In this document: piece after piece, positions 44,588-54,611 of the stretch
How the letters are laid out: each line of letters starts with the position of its first letter
Numbering within the stretch: the stretch's first letter is position 1
Assembly: GCA_014529385.2 (NCBI GenBank)
Contig: CM043948.1
Coordinates: 81,124,760 to 81,188,759 of the forward strand
Length of the DNA: 64,000 nucleotides
Source: Adiantum capillus-veneris
Lineage: Eukaryota > Streptophyta > Polypodiopsida > Polypodiales > Pteridaceae
Direction of reading: 5' to 3'
Program-made: the position numbers and the translations under genes
The notes under the pieces: generated by a model
The model's input: the letters and a program-made list of their open reading frames with translations, nothing else
The model's database searches: none
Told to the model about the DNA's origin: nothing

Positions 44588-45760
44588 ATGACACCACCAG
44601 TCAGGGAAAGAATAAACCAGGAATCTCACGATGGGCCGAAAAATGCAAAACGAATAGACCTCGCTGAACCAGGTGAGAAGCCTCAACCGGTCTATATAGC
44701 AACTGACTTAGAGCCTGAAGAAGAAGAATGGCTAACACAACTTCTCAAGAAGTATAAAGATGTGTTTGCATGGTCCTACAAAGACCTCAAAGGAGTTGAT
44801 CCATCGATATGCGGGGAAACGGGCATATTCTTTTCAAGATGGGTTTTCAGGGTATAACCAACTGGCAATTGCAATAGAGGATCAACACAAAATAGTGTTT
44901 GCCACAGAATGGGGAATTTATGCGTATCGAGTTATGCCTTTTGGCTTAACTAATGCCCCAACTACCGTTCAGAGGTTGACGACGCATGCGTTCAAAGAAT
45001 ACCTGAGAATATTCTTAGGAATATACATGGATGATCTTTGAGTACACTCTCTTCTACGAGAGGAACATATTGACCATTTGCAAAAGGTGTTTGAAAAATG
45101 CAAAACATATCAAATCTGTCTTAACCCGAAAAAGTGCATTTTTATGGTTAGGCAAGGCCGCATCTTAGGACATATTGTCTCAAGAAATGGCATAACGACT
45201 GATCTAGACAAAATCAAAGTCATAGTAGACCTGCCCAGGCCTACTAACGCGAAACAAGTGCAATCCTTCATGGGACACTGCGGATATTATCGAAGATTCA
45301 TATATATGTATGTGGTCATTGCACAACCTCTGTATCATTTGTTAGTCAGTTTCGATGGGACCGAGAAGTGTGAAACTTCATTCCAAAAGCTGAAGGAAAA
45401 CCTTGTATCAGCACCTATACTTAAAGCACCGGATTGAGAAAATATATTCCATGTTCACATTGATGCATCTGCATATGCAATCGGGCTCAACCTGGAGACG
45501 GAACAATGGATTTTCAGTTTGTTATGCAGGTCGACATTTAAACAGTGCAGAAAAGAACTACACAACCACCGAAAGAGAGGGGTTAGGAATGATTTATGCT
45601 GTAAAGAAATTTCGGTATTATTTGCTTGCAAATAAATTTGTGTTCTTCACAGATCATCAAGCTCTTTTGTATCTGGTAAATAAACCATGCAATACTGGGA
45701 GAATTGTACGATGGTTTATTATATTGCTAGAGTTTGATTTCACAGTGCCATAGTCAAAAA
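44588..45760 (+). pseudogene. T2 reverse transcriptase and RNase H, RT internally deleted
   Basis: RT begins with KYKDVFAWSYKDLKGVDPSI, then jumps near 44810-44820 to a segment equal to YSFLDGFSGYNQ in relatives. The N-terminal finger/palm part, roughly 100 residues, is missing. Afterwards MPFGLTNAPTTVQRL, YMDD in GIYMDDL (about 45024-45041) followed by TGA, CLNPKKCIFMVRQGRILGHI and GHCGYYRRFIYMYV. RNase H has HVHIDASAYAIG with a frameshift, then REGLGMIYAVKKFRYYL and TDHQALLYLVNKP. Confidence 0.87.
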
Positions 45761-47127
45761 GGGTAAAACACATCTACGGGCGGATCATCTTTCAAGGCTG
45801 CAAAACGGGGAAGCTCCTGAAGGAGTAGATGATGACATACCAGATGCTTATCTTTTCAATATTGAAATGATACCCAAATGGTCTCAGGAAATTGTTATCA
45901 TTATTTCCTTTGGAGGTAGATTTGATGACAAGGAAGACAGATGCAAACAACAAACAATTCGACAAACAAAAAACTTCCAGTTGAATGCAGGACGACTGTA
46001 TCATCTAGGCTCGGACCAAATTCTACGATTGTGTATAAATCCGGAGGAATTCAAGTGTTATCTTGAAGAAGCACATGTCCAAGATTGTGCATTTCATTGT
46101 TCAATAGTGAAAACACACCAGAGACTGAAACAATTAGGGGTTTATTGGCCAACTATGTATGCTGACACACATGCTTATGTTAACAATTGTGTAGTGCCAA
46201 CCGACCAGTGGATCACGCGACATTGTTTCATGTAAACATTGCACCTGCATGGAGTCAATATATCATTGATTTCTTAACCACAAGGATTTTTCCTCAAAAT
46301 ATAACAAGAGCACGGAAAAGGGCTATAGAGTTGGAGGCTTGTGACTTTAGTTTAATTGGGAACCAACTCTATAAGCGAGGAAAGGACAATCAACTTAGAA
46401 TCTGTGCAAGTGAAAGTGAATACCTGCTGATTCTAGAACACGCTCATGGAGGCATAAGTGGAGGCCATTTTTCAGGCAATAAGACGACAAAAATTTTCTT
46501 AACCACAGGAATATGGTGGCCTACATTGCATATGGATGCTGAAGAGTTTGTAAAGCGTTGTGATGCATGTCAGCGCACCAAGGTGCTGATAAAGAGAGAT
46601 CAGATGCCACTACGGCCAATGATGGGAGCAAGGGCATTTTTAAAATGGGGCATTGATTTTGTGGGACCTATTTCACCCCTTGCATATCGCACCCATACCC
46701 AACATATCATTGTGGCTACGGACTATCTCACAAAATGGGCAGAAGCCAAGGCAACACAAAAAGCAGATGCACGAATCACTACACAATTTTTGTACAAGAA
46801 TGTCTTTGTACGATACGGATTACCAATAGAAAATTGTCAGTGATTAAAGGACACATTTTTCTTAATGAAGTCATTGAATATCTACTAGAGGAATTCATGG
46901 TCATACATAGAAAATCTGCTCCATATCATCCACAGGCTAATGGACAAGCTGAGGCCACAAATAAAACACTATGCACGGTTCTCACTAAAATTGTATCAGA
47001 GTCAAGAATAGACTGGGATCAGCAGTTACACTCAACACTATGGGCATACAGGGTAGCTTACAAAACATCAATAGGAACAACACCGTACATTAAGAAATAC
47101 CATGTTGTACGTTGTTGTTTCTATTGA
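45761..47127 (+). pseudogene. T2 integrase, C-terminus deleted
   Basis: The zinc-finger region WWPTLHMDAEEFVKRCDACQRTK is at about 46515-46580. The core runs WGIDFVGPISP, ATDYLTKWAEAKATQK and, after a frameshift near 46840, LNEVIEYLLEEF and YHPQANGQAEATNKTL. The second core acid region (SDRG in T3) is damaged by the shift. The frame ends at 47125-47127 shortly after YKTSIGTTPY. The LVYDLDA...LPTLRV region present in T3 is missing, so the C-terminal DNA-binding part was deleted. Confidence 0.85.
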
Positions 47128-47166
47128 TGTTTTGTAAAGAAATATCATTTACCACTAACACAGGAT

Positions 47167-47847
47167 ATGCTTCAACAAATCCATCAAGAAAAACAACGGA
47201 TGAAGGAGAAACAGAGGGTACGAGAAGAAGCCCAAGTAGAATCAAAAGAACGCATTGCAAAAAGACGGCTTCTACGACAAAGACAACAATGTGGATCACC
47301 ATTGCAAATCAATGCCATTCGACTAACGAATTTTGATGAAGACACAGTGGAGCCAATAATTGCAGTCAAAGTGGGTAGTAATCAAGTTGAATTGACGGCA
47401 TTGCTTGATTCTGGAGCTCAAGCAAATCTGATCTCTTACAGATTATACAAACAGCTCAAGCTCAAAGGTCAACTACATCCTACTCCACAAGTGATGGAAA
47501 GTAGTACATCACATTCACTAAAAACATTGGGCTGGACTATATTGCATGTACAAATACATCAATATATTTACCCACACAAGTTCTATGCGGTCGAGGATGA
47601 AAGCACACAACACCCCATGTTGTTGGGACAACCTTGGCAAAAAGAGTACAATGTACAGATAGATTGGAATGCGGATGCAGTCAAAATTCAGCATGCACAA
47701 GAACAACAGGTGATATCCTTTGCTCAACAACCCCGGAAGAATCAGCTGCCAGCAATGCAATCACTGGATAAAGAGCCAAAAGGAAGGGTGCGGCTAACAA
47801 ACAGGGAACTACCAACCATGTTCACTACAAGTATAAAAAATCACTGA
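47167..47847 (+). CDS. T2 retropepsin-like protein downstream of integrase
   Basis: This open frame of 226 codons lies after integrase. Residues 1-40 are Lys/Arg/Gln/Glu-rich and probably helical. Residues 55-165 look like a retroviral-type aspartic protease: VELTALLDSGAQANLISY (D-S-G at 47407-47415) and MLLGQPWQKEYNVQIDW as the C-terminal ILG-type strand. This is separate from the usual protease at 43352. T1 and T3 have the same domain at the equivalent place with the triad altered. It may be a structural or RNA-handling relic of a protease, or a true second protease. Function is inferred only from fold-level motifs. Confidence 0.65.
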   Translation: MLQQIHQEKQRMKEKQRVREEAQVESKERIAKRRLLRQRQQCGSPLQINAIRLTNFDEDTVEPIIAVKVGSNQVELTALLDSGAQANLISYRLYKQLKLKGQLHPTPQVMESSTSHSLKTLGWTILHVQIHQYIYPHKFYAVEDESTQHPMLLGQPWQKEYNVQIDWNADAVKIQHAQEQQVISFAQQPRKNQLPAMQSLDKEPKGRVRLTNRELPTMFTTSIKNH

Positions 47848-47849
47848 CC

Positions 47850-48439
47850 GCAGTAAAAAGATCAAGGTTAGAAACACTAGAAAAACAAGTATGGGTGCGG
47901 AAGGAGAGAAGTGACATGGCAAACAAACAACAATACAACAGAAGAAGTCAACCGAAGCAGACAGTTCAACCAAACACCAAGGGAATAAAACAGATATGGA
48001 TCCCAAAGAAAATGCTCAGTAACAACTTAAATGCGACTCGCATTTGGATCCCAAAACCGAAGCAAAAGGAACTCCCTTTAGTACAAGCAACATCGGAAAG
48101 CAGAGACACACAACATATGAAACCGGCAAACCGATTTATGTGGGTGCCAATCAGCAGCAAAACACTGACAAAACCGAGGAAGTGGCAATACAACTACAAA
48201 AACCAGCAAAGCAAAGCTATCAATGGAAAGATAAAGAGACAAAGTCTATGGCCAATTCCGCCACGAAAATTCTCTCCAAGGACACGACTACGGCCATATC
48301 GACAGTAGCGGCAAACCTCGCGACTGTTGCAAGAAAAACGATCAAACAAAGAGCGGTAGAGTTACAACTTTTGCTTTCAAATAAAATCTACCGACCAAAT
48401 CAACAACCAATAGGAAACCTCGATGGCGAATGCCAATAA
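47850..48439 (+). pseudogene. T2 W-x-P-K repeat ORF
   Basis: A basic Lys/Gln/Thr-rich ORF follows the second retropepsin-like domain in another frame. Tryptophan motifs are IKQIWIPKKML, TRIWIPKPKQ and RFMWVPISSK. The same motif type occurs at the same place in T1 and T3. WVPK-type motifs are known in gag-PR linkers of some copia elements, but here they are downstream of pol. Possible nucleic-acid or chaperone role; unknown. Confidence 0.55.
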
Positions 48440-50217
48440 GCATATTGCTTATTGTTTATACCCTCTTCTTGCACAACATTAATTTTTCCATGCATTGACC
48501 GAGTATGCATCTATAGGGCCACATTACACGGCCAAGCATTAGCACAAATTTTTCAACCCATGCACGGCACATACTCTGAGGCGATACCTTGTCGTCCGGG
48601 AGGACTCCGGCTAGGCATTCTCGAATGCGTACCCAATGAAAAAAGAGTAAAAAAGGGCATGTTTTTTGACTATTTTAAAGGGTTGTCGTTTGATTGCGAA
48701 ATTTTCTGGATTAACCCAAGTAAATATGCCCTTATACAACATGAATCTCAAGTATATGGGGCCAAACGCCAAATCAAGCCCCTAGGTGTGTGTATATAAG
48801 TAAAAACAGTCATTTTTTGGGTAAAAATATTAGTAAAACGGAGAAATCCGGCCAGAAAAATTGCATGTGAGTGTATACAGTGTTTTGCGGTGATGTTTTT
48901 GATTTATTATGATTTTTGGGAATTTTCTGGGTTTTATTTGCTATTTTTCTTTTAATTTTACTAATTTTCGGCAAAAAAACTTCAAAAATACAAAAAGCAA
49001 GTGAAAAACGGTCGTAATGAAAAAAAATATATATGGGGATGATCAGTGACTATAGGACAACCTATGGTACCGTGGGGGTGCAAATATGTGAATGGAGCGG
49101 AAAGCGTGATTTGGCCAGATTTTGATCGAAATGTCAAATTTCTCGTAAACTGGGCAAATGGAGTCCAAATCAAGAAAATTTTGAGCCTAAACCGCATCTC
49201 GTAAGAAGTTGGAAGCACATGTCAAATTTCATGAAAAGTGGTTCGGGGACCCCCATTATAAGAAATTTTCACTTCATTTTAAGCTCATTTCTACTATTGA
49301 CTTTTGAGAGAGAGCTTCTGCCACCTAGAGCAAACGGGACTTCCAACAGCTCCTACGGCGTGCACGACTACCCGACAGGCTCCAGACATGAGAGGTAGGC
49401 TCACCACCTTGAGCTTTTTGCGCATGTTTGTCGTTTTGTCGCGAAAACTAGCGTACGGTTCACACAGAAAGCGGGCAGTAGAGACCTATAAGTAGAAGTG
49501 GCCACCTAAAGGCTAACCCAAAATCAATGAGGCTTCATCGGCAGCTTACCGCAGTGTAGGACACCACTCTTGGATGTCCAAAGGTAGTAAAAAACCATCG
49601 GGAAAAACCCTAATTCCTAGAGCCCCGCAAGAGGCCACCAAAGGGGAAATCGGCTGGAGAGGCGCCCAAATGCTACCAAAACTCATGGGTAGGAGCATCT
49701 CAACATGCTCAACAAGTCTATATAGCCCACATGGCCAAAAGGTGACCCGAAGCGGCACTAAACTTCAGAAACGGCATCAGACACACAAAGTGTCAAATAG
49801 CTCTCGTGGCCAAACCGCATGTCCGTTTGCCACCAAACTTCAGGATCGGCTTTCCTAGACCATCAACAACCAAGTCCTGGTGGTAGACCACCACAAGTCA
49901 TCGAAGACATGTAAACGCAACCACGGGTGCTTCTAGAGCGACAAATTACCAAACGGAGCTCCGATGAAGCCAAAGTCGACAAAAACCATACGGCAAGGAT
50001 CCCCAAGGGATCGGGAAGCTATGGAGACCAACATCAAGAAATTTCACCCGAAAAGCAATCCAAAAGTCAGAAAACGGCTCGGAGGCTCTGAAATCCACAC
50101 AAGGAGTTACTTTCTATCTATTTGACTTTTTTGTTGAAATAGGGCTTAAAAGGGACAGACGGACTAAGGGCGGACTAAGGGCAGACACCAGTAGCAGTCA
50201 CCACAAAAATTTCTCCA
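48440..50217 (+). other. T2 noncoding region between W-x-P-K ORF and second array
   Basis: There is no convincing gene. An open stretch at 48452-48799 has no recognisable domain. About 48890-49020 is AT-rich. About 49290-49400 (tttgagagagagct, then acatgagaggtaggct) resembles the T3 sequence at about 55520-55625 (tttagagggagagct, then gccatgaggggtaagttc), so this part is shared by both elements. Confidence 0.5.
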
Positions 50218-51098
50218 TGAGACATCCTACGCGTAGGATGTCTCAAGGCCATTTCTGGGCACCAACCCCAACATTTCTCATTGCACAAAGTTTCTAAATA
50301 GCCTTTACATGCTAGCCACCAAGTTTCATCACATTTGGACAAAAATTGACCTCATATGCATGAAGAAACGCAAAGTCAGGGCATAGAGGCAATAATGGGC
50401 CATAGACCTACCAAAACTTGTCCAAATCACGTGAAACTTGCACAATACATTCATGAGCACATTGCCAACCTATCTGTGTAGTCACATGCAAAAAATGATG
50501 AAATAGACATCCTACGCGTAGGATGTCTAAATGACATTTTTGGCCCACAGATGGTGTTTTTCAATTCCAGATCTCTTCATATCACCTTCAAGAGCTCATA
50601 TATCAAGTTTCAAACCATTCCCATCACATTTGGGTCCCAACACCTCAAAGATACACTTTTTGGGCCTAAAATCACTTCACATGCTCTTACCAACACCAAT
50701 TCTTGTCCAAATCAAAATCCAAGAGCAGGGTCATGTTCCACATGCCAAGGACTACCCACAGAACAAATCTCAAGCAATTTTGATGAAAAATACATTCTAC
50801 ACGTAGGATGTCTCCAGCATGATTTTGACCTTCTGTGGAAGAAATGACATCATGGTAGCCATTACCATGGTGCAAGGAGCCCATATATCAAATTTCAACC
50901 CATTTGAATATCATTTGCCACCTTTTGTGGACATCCTACCCAATTTGTGAGCCTAAAGCCTGAATCTACCCAAAAATACACTTTTTAATGCCCAAACCCA
51001 ATTCCAATCACATAGCCATGTTGCACAGGCCAAGGGCCACCAGCCTGCCAAGTTTCACCTAAAACTGATGAAAAAGACATCCTACGCGTAGGATGTCT
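50218..51098 (+). repeat. T2 3' palindrome array, 285-bp period
   Basis: Four palindromes start at 50220, 50505, 50790 and 51075: three successive spacings of exactly 285. Three are perfect over 24 bases; the first extends to 28 (50218-50245) and the second to 26. The copy at 50790 has changes. A half-site sits midway at 50929-50939. Flanking monomers are diverged but share caagtttca-like and tgatgaaaa words before the palindrome. The array ends about 165 bases before the ATG of the next ORF. Confidence 0.92.
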
Positions 51099-51263
51099 AA
51101 ATGATAAAATCTTGCCAAAATTATACTGTGAGTACATGCAGGGTTTCCCAAGTTCCTTTTAAGTTTTATTTTCAATTTTTAAGTCATTTGGATAGTTAAA
51201 ACTCAGTTTCTTAGCTGATATGGAAAAAACGCTAACTTCGGACTACTGAGTGCAACAAAATCT

Positions 51264-53272
51264 ATGGCAGCTGCAAAATCACCGGAAAAGAAGAAGAGAA
51301 TGACGATAAAAGATTACTTGGAAGAAGTGGAGCTGTTTGTCATACCAGAAGGAACTCTGAAGCCAACCAGCACGTGGATTCAGGAGGATTTGCTAGAGTC
51401 AAATGATCTAAAGATCTACCAAGGCGTGCTCAAAGATACAGAAGGAAATGCAATAGAGCTACCCATGCTACCTCGCGAGCTCAATGAGTTTGTCAGAAGC
51501 AAGATGGCAGAGTACCTGGAGAAGATAGATCTCCACAACTATTTTGAAGCTGTGCCAGCTGGAATTGACATAAAAAGAGTATGGGATTTTGTGACCACTA
51601 TAAAAGAAGATGGAGTGGCCAGAGTTACTGATCTAACAGGGCAAGCCAGACACTGTGATTGTAATCACAGAGAGAGTAGTGGCAGCCGCACTAGACCTCT
51701 CCAACAAAGGGGATAGTGTAACCAAAAGAAGAAATGAAGTCAAGGTATACTTTGAAAATAAGAGCAACTACACCTTTGAAGATATAGCAAACCCTAAAGT
51801 GGCGGTCATGAGCCAGCTTTATAACCAGTACTTCCATATGTGTACAAAGCATCCACAGAAGTACAGAATGCCGCCTGGGGCCATTGCCACCACATTCACC
51901 TGGGCAATGCAGAAGAGCAAGCCAAAGGTGATCAACTATGCTGCCTATATCCATGATAATCTAGTGAAGATGGGCAACAAGAACCCCACCTACATTGTGC
52001 CGGGTGAGCTGATAATGAAAGTGGTTTATGGAGCATTGCACACCAAGGGAAGATGGCATGACCCTGCATCACAGAATGACTGGCTAAGGCTCAAGGAAGA
52101 TAAAGAGGATGAACCACCCAAAGCACCCAGAGTTTCCACATGATTGAAGCGCCGGTTAGAGACCGTGCAAGAGGAGCAACTAGAGTTGAAGAAGGGAAAG
52201 AAGGAAACTGTACAAGTGCCGATCAAAGAGAGAAAATCACAGAAAGCGGCACGGTTAGAAAGATTAATGGAAAGCTTCAGAAGCGGAAAGAGCACTCAAG
52301 GGAGATTTGAGTGAGTTATGGAAGCCGTCCCTGGAAGCCAGGTCAGGATCATCTCGAAGGGTGCACAGAGATAGGTTTGAAGATTACATCAAAAATTTTG
52401 AGATCCTGGATGCTATGGTAGAAAAAATCCCTAATATCCCATTTACAGAAGAAGAAGTGGATGAAGTAAGACGGCAACTGCTAGAAGAGAAGGAAGGCCA
52501 GGAAAGAGAGCGGAAGACCAAGGCGGACCGGGACTTCAAGGAGAAGCCACCAACTCCACAGTCAAGCCCGGAGTCCAGCCCACCACCATCACCACCTCCT
52601 CGTAGCCCTCCACAAACCCAACAAAAGAGGAGGAACAAGAAGATTTTCAGCAAGAAAAGAGCCAAGAGCAAGAGTTCCAAGAAGAAGATGAACAGAAAGA
52701 GGAAAAGATAGATCCAGAGGGAAGAAGGTTTAGCACATTTCAAGATCTACTAGCTGCAGGATATTCAAGAGAAGAGGCAGCTACAGTAGCATTTGACTTG
52801 GCAAGCATAGGGTCCAAAGAACAGATGCAGAGCCTACGGTTAGTAGAACTAAAAGAGATGGCCGCTGATACAGTGGACCTGTATCCACCCACCAATGATT
52901 GGAATGTGATGATGAACAAGCTAGCCAGGCTCACGGCACAATCAATTGGCAGTCTTTGAGACATTCAAACCAGGCCAGGCGGGACAGACAGTATCTTCTT
53001 CTTTCAAGATACATACAGATGTGCATATGATCTGTCTGGTCAGCCTTCCAAGGAGGTGATACATGCATTGTATCAAAGGATCATGTTTTTGCCATCCTAT
53101 CACCTCCAGGCCTTTGAAGAAGCCTTCTACGCCGGCTTCTTCACAATCAGCACTGACATATTCGGCCCGACGCTACTAGCTCAACATGCAAGATATGAGT
53201 CACTGCTCAAGATGAGAGAGAGCCTACGATGAGAAGAAGCAGCTCAACAGCCATGTCGGGGACGACATGAAC
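51264..53272 (+). pseudogene. T2 accessory 3' ORF, unrecognised protein
   Basis: It lies between the second array and the PPT in the sense direction, where Athila elements carry an env-like ORF, but I see no signal peptide or membrane segment. ATG 51264 starts MAAAKSPEKKKRM. Frame changes occur near 51650, 52300 and 52620; TGA at 52141-52143. Layout: globular N-terminal region (STWIQEDLLESNDLKIYQGV), middle region (MSQLYNQYFHMCTKHPQKYR), basic/acidic helix, Pro/Ser-rich then Glu/Gln-rich linker, and a C-terminal segment (FSTFQDLLAAGYSREEAA). After TGA near 52960 coding traces fade. A divergent relative lies on the minus strand at 62.15-63.23 kb. Function unknown. Confidence 0.6.
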
Positions 53273-53286
53273 AAGGAGGGGGGGAG
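53273..53286 (+). other. T2 polypurine tract
   Basis: aaggagggggggag lies directly before the TG of the 3' LTR. Confidence 0.88.
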
Positions 53287-54204
53287 TGTTAGAAGCTGGA
53301 GACACTCCACGGAAAATGACTGCTCGACGGATTATTATTTTTTGTAATTATTCATTATTGAGGAAACCCAAGATTTCACCTTTGTAAATATTGGGGCTTA
53401 CAGAAGTTTCCAGATTGTATCCCAGTTTTGACATTTAGATTGAGTAGATGGTTAAATTGGAACATTAGGGTTTGAGATTGTAAGGTATTTATACCACTTT
53501 TTGACCTTAATGAAAGGACCCTTTTGTCATTTAAAAAAAAAGTTTGGAAGTCTGTGAGTGAGCGTACTGTGTACGAGAGAGAGTGAGAGCTTCATCTTGA
53601 TGCTACGCGCGCACCTGTGGTCGGGATTGAGTGCAGAGAAGTACATCATGTTGCCCCCGACAAGAGCTATGCGCCAATACCTACATTGCGCGCGTACGGT
53701 CCGGTTGTGCGAGCTCGACCCATGAGCTTCATTTGGTGATTCGGTGAGCATACTTTGTCTGGTTTCGCATTTCAACATATCCATACGTTCACATTGAGTA
53801 GAGCTACACATTAGGCACTTTAGATTTTGGAAACGACGACCTGTAAACTTCGGCCAGACATCCTACGTGATTTTGCATCGGGTGTCTGGGTTGGGGTTTT
53901 GGTTCTTAGACCTTAGAGAGAGCGACCTATCGGTGTTAGTAGGGTTTCCTTTAAGTTCTGTGGCGTTTTGAGATTGTTTGATGGGTAAGCGTTGTAGAAA
54001 GTTTCCTCTGATGCACTCTTGAAGGCTGTAACTTAGACATTGGGTAGAGACCTCTGTAAGAATTAGTTAGGAGTTGGTTGAGTATAGGTTGACACTCTAT
54101 GCTTGCTTCCACGGGCCTGCGGGTCGAGCTTCATCCTTAGCTGACAAATCTTGTTAGATGAGTTCTTGCTGTGCTGACGTCTGTCGCGGCGTATTCGTCC
54201 AACA
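53287..54204 (+). repeat. T2 3' LTR
   Basis: This 918-bp LTR starts TGTTAGAAGC and ends GTCCAACA. The half-palindrome AGACATCCTACG is at 53856-53867, as in the 5' LTR. Confidence 0.93.
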
Positions 54205-54611
54205 GAAAATCTGGGTGGCCAGAAGATTTCTATGCACTACCAAACAACCTTAAGAGAAAACAAGAACCACCACTACTAAAGATGAAATGGATATGGCAAC
54301 CTAAGGAGAAATGTGCAGCTCAGAGTAGAAGAATGACTCCCCAAAGCAGACAAGTCAGACTATGGGTCCCGAAGACCTCACCACAACTCAAACCAACCTC
54401 TATCAGGTACAAGTGGATACCTAAAGTCAAACCACCAACTATGATTGGGGCCACCAGTTCTAATCAGAACACACCAGATGGTACATATCGTACCATAAAA
54501 GAACGTGCTCAAGTGCTACAATGTTCACCCTTCAAGAGAGTTCAACCACAACATACCTCACCAACAAACACCTTTGAGTACAACTCAAGACCCACCTCTT
54601 GCACAACATAG
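54205..54611 (+). pseudogene. T3 W-x-P-K ORF, right part
   Basis: It is open to TAG at 54609-54611. It carries MKWIWQPKEKC, VRLWVPKTSP and YKWIPKVKP, so at least four tryptophan motifs occur in T3 when the left part (VWIPKS at about 36611) is counted. It ends in RPTSCTT, similar to SSCTT in the T2 frame near 48470. Confidence 0.6.

Larger units (their letters stand above)
36654..54204 (+). mobile_element. T2: large Athila/Tat-like gypsy element with extra 3' ORFs
   Basis: This 17.55-kb element has ~920-bp LTRs, a tRNA-Asp-type PBS, a palindromic-repeat leader, gag, PR, RT (deleted N-terminal part), RNase H, integrase (deleted C-terminus), a second retropepsin-like domain, a W-x-P-K ORF, a second palindromic array, a further ORF, and PPT. 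The flanking 5-mers GCAAG and GAAAA agree at three of five positions, a possible decayed TSD. LTR divergence is about 7% by eye over the first 200 bases, so it is old. Confidence 0.9.

Noticed and set aside
48452-48799. 115-codon ORF after the T2 W-x-P-K ORF as a separate gene
   Set aside because: No domain, no ATG context, and the T3 counterpart is full of stops.
50218-51098. Regularly spaced palindromic repeats as a CRISPR array
   Set aside because: Spacers are about 260 bp and homologous to each other, the context is a plant retrotransposon, and there is no cas gene.
38139-51098. T2 5' and 3' palindrome arrays in inverted orientation to each other
   Set aside because: A short match (gtcaattttggtccaaat against the reverse strand near 50345) suggested it, but the constant 44-base spacing of the aagg-type word to the palindrome shows the same orientation.
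52740-52830. UBA-like domain at the end of the T2 accessory ORF
   Set aside because: The LLAAGYSREEAA segment resembles a UBA helix by eye only; the length and other signature positions are not convincing.
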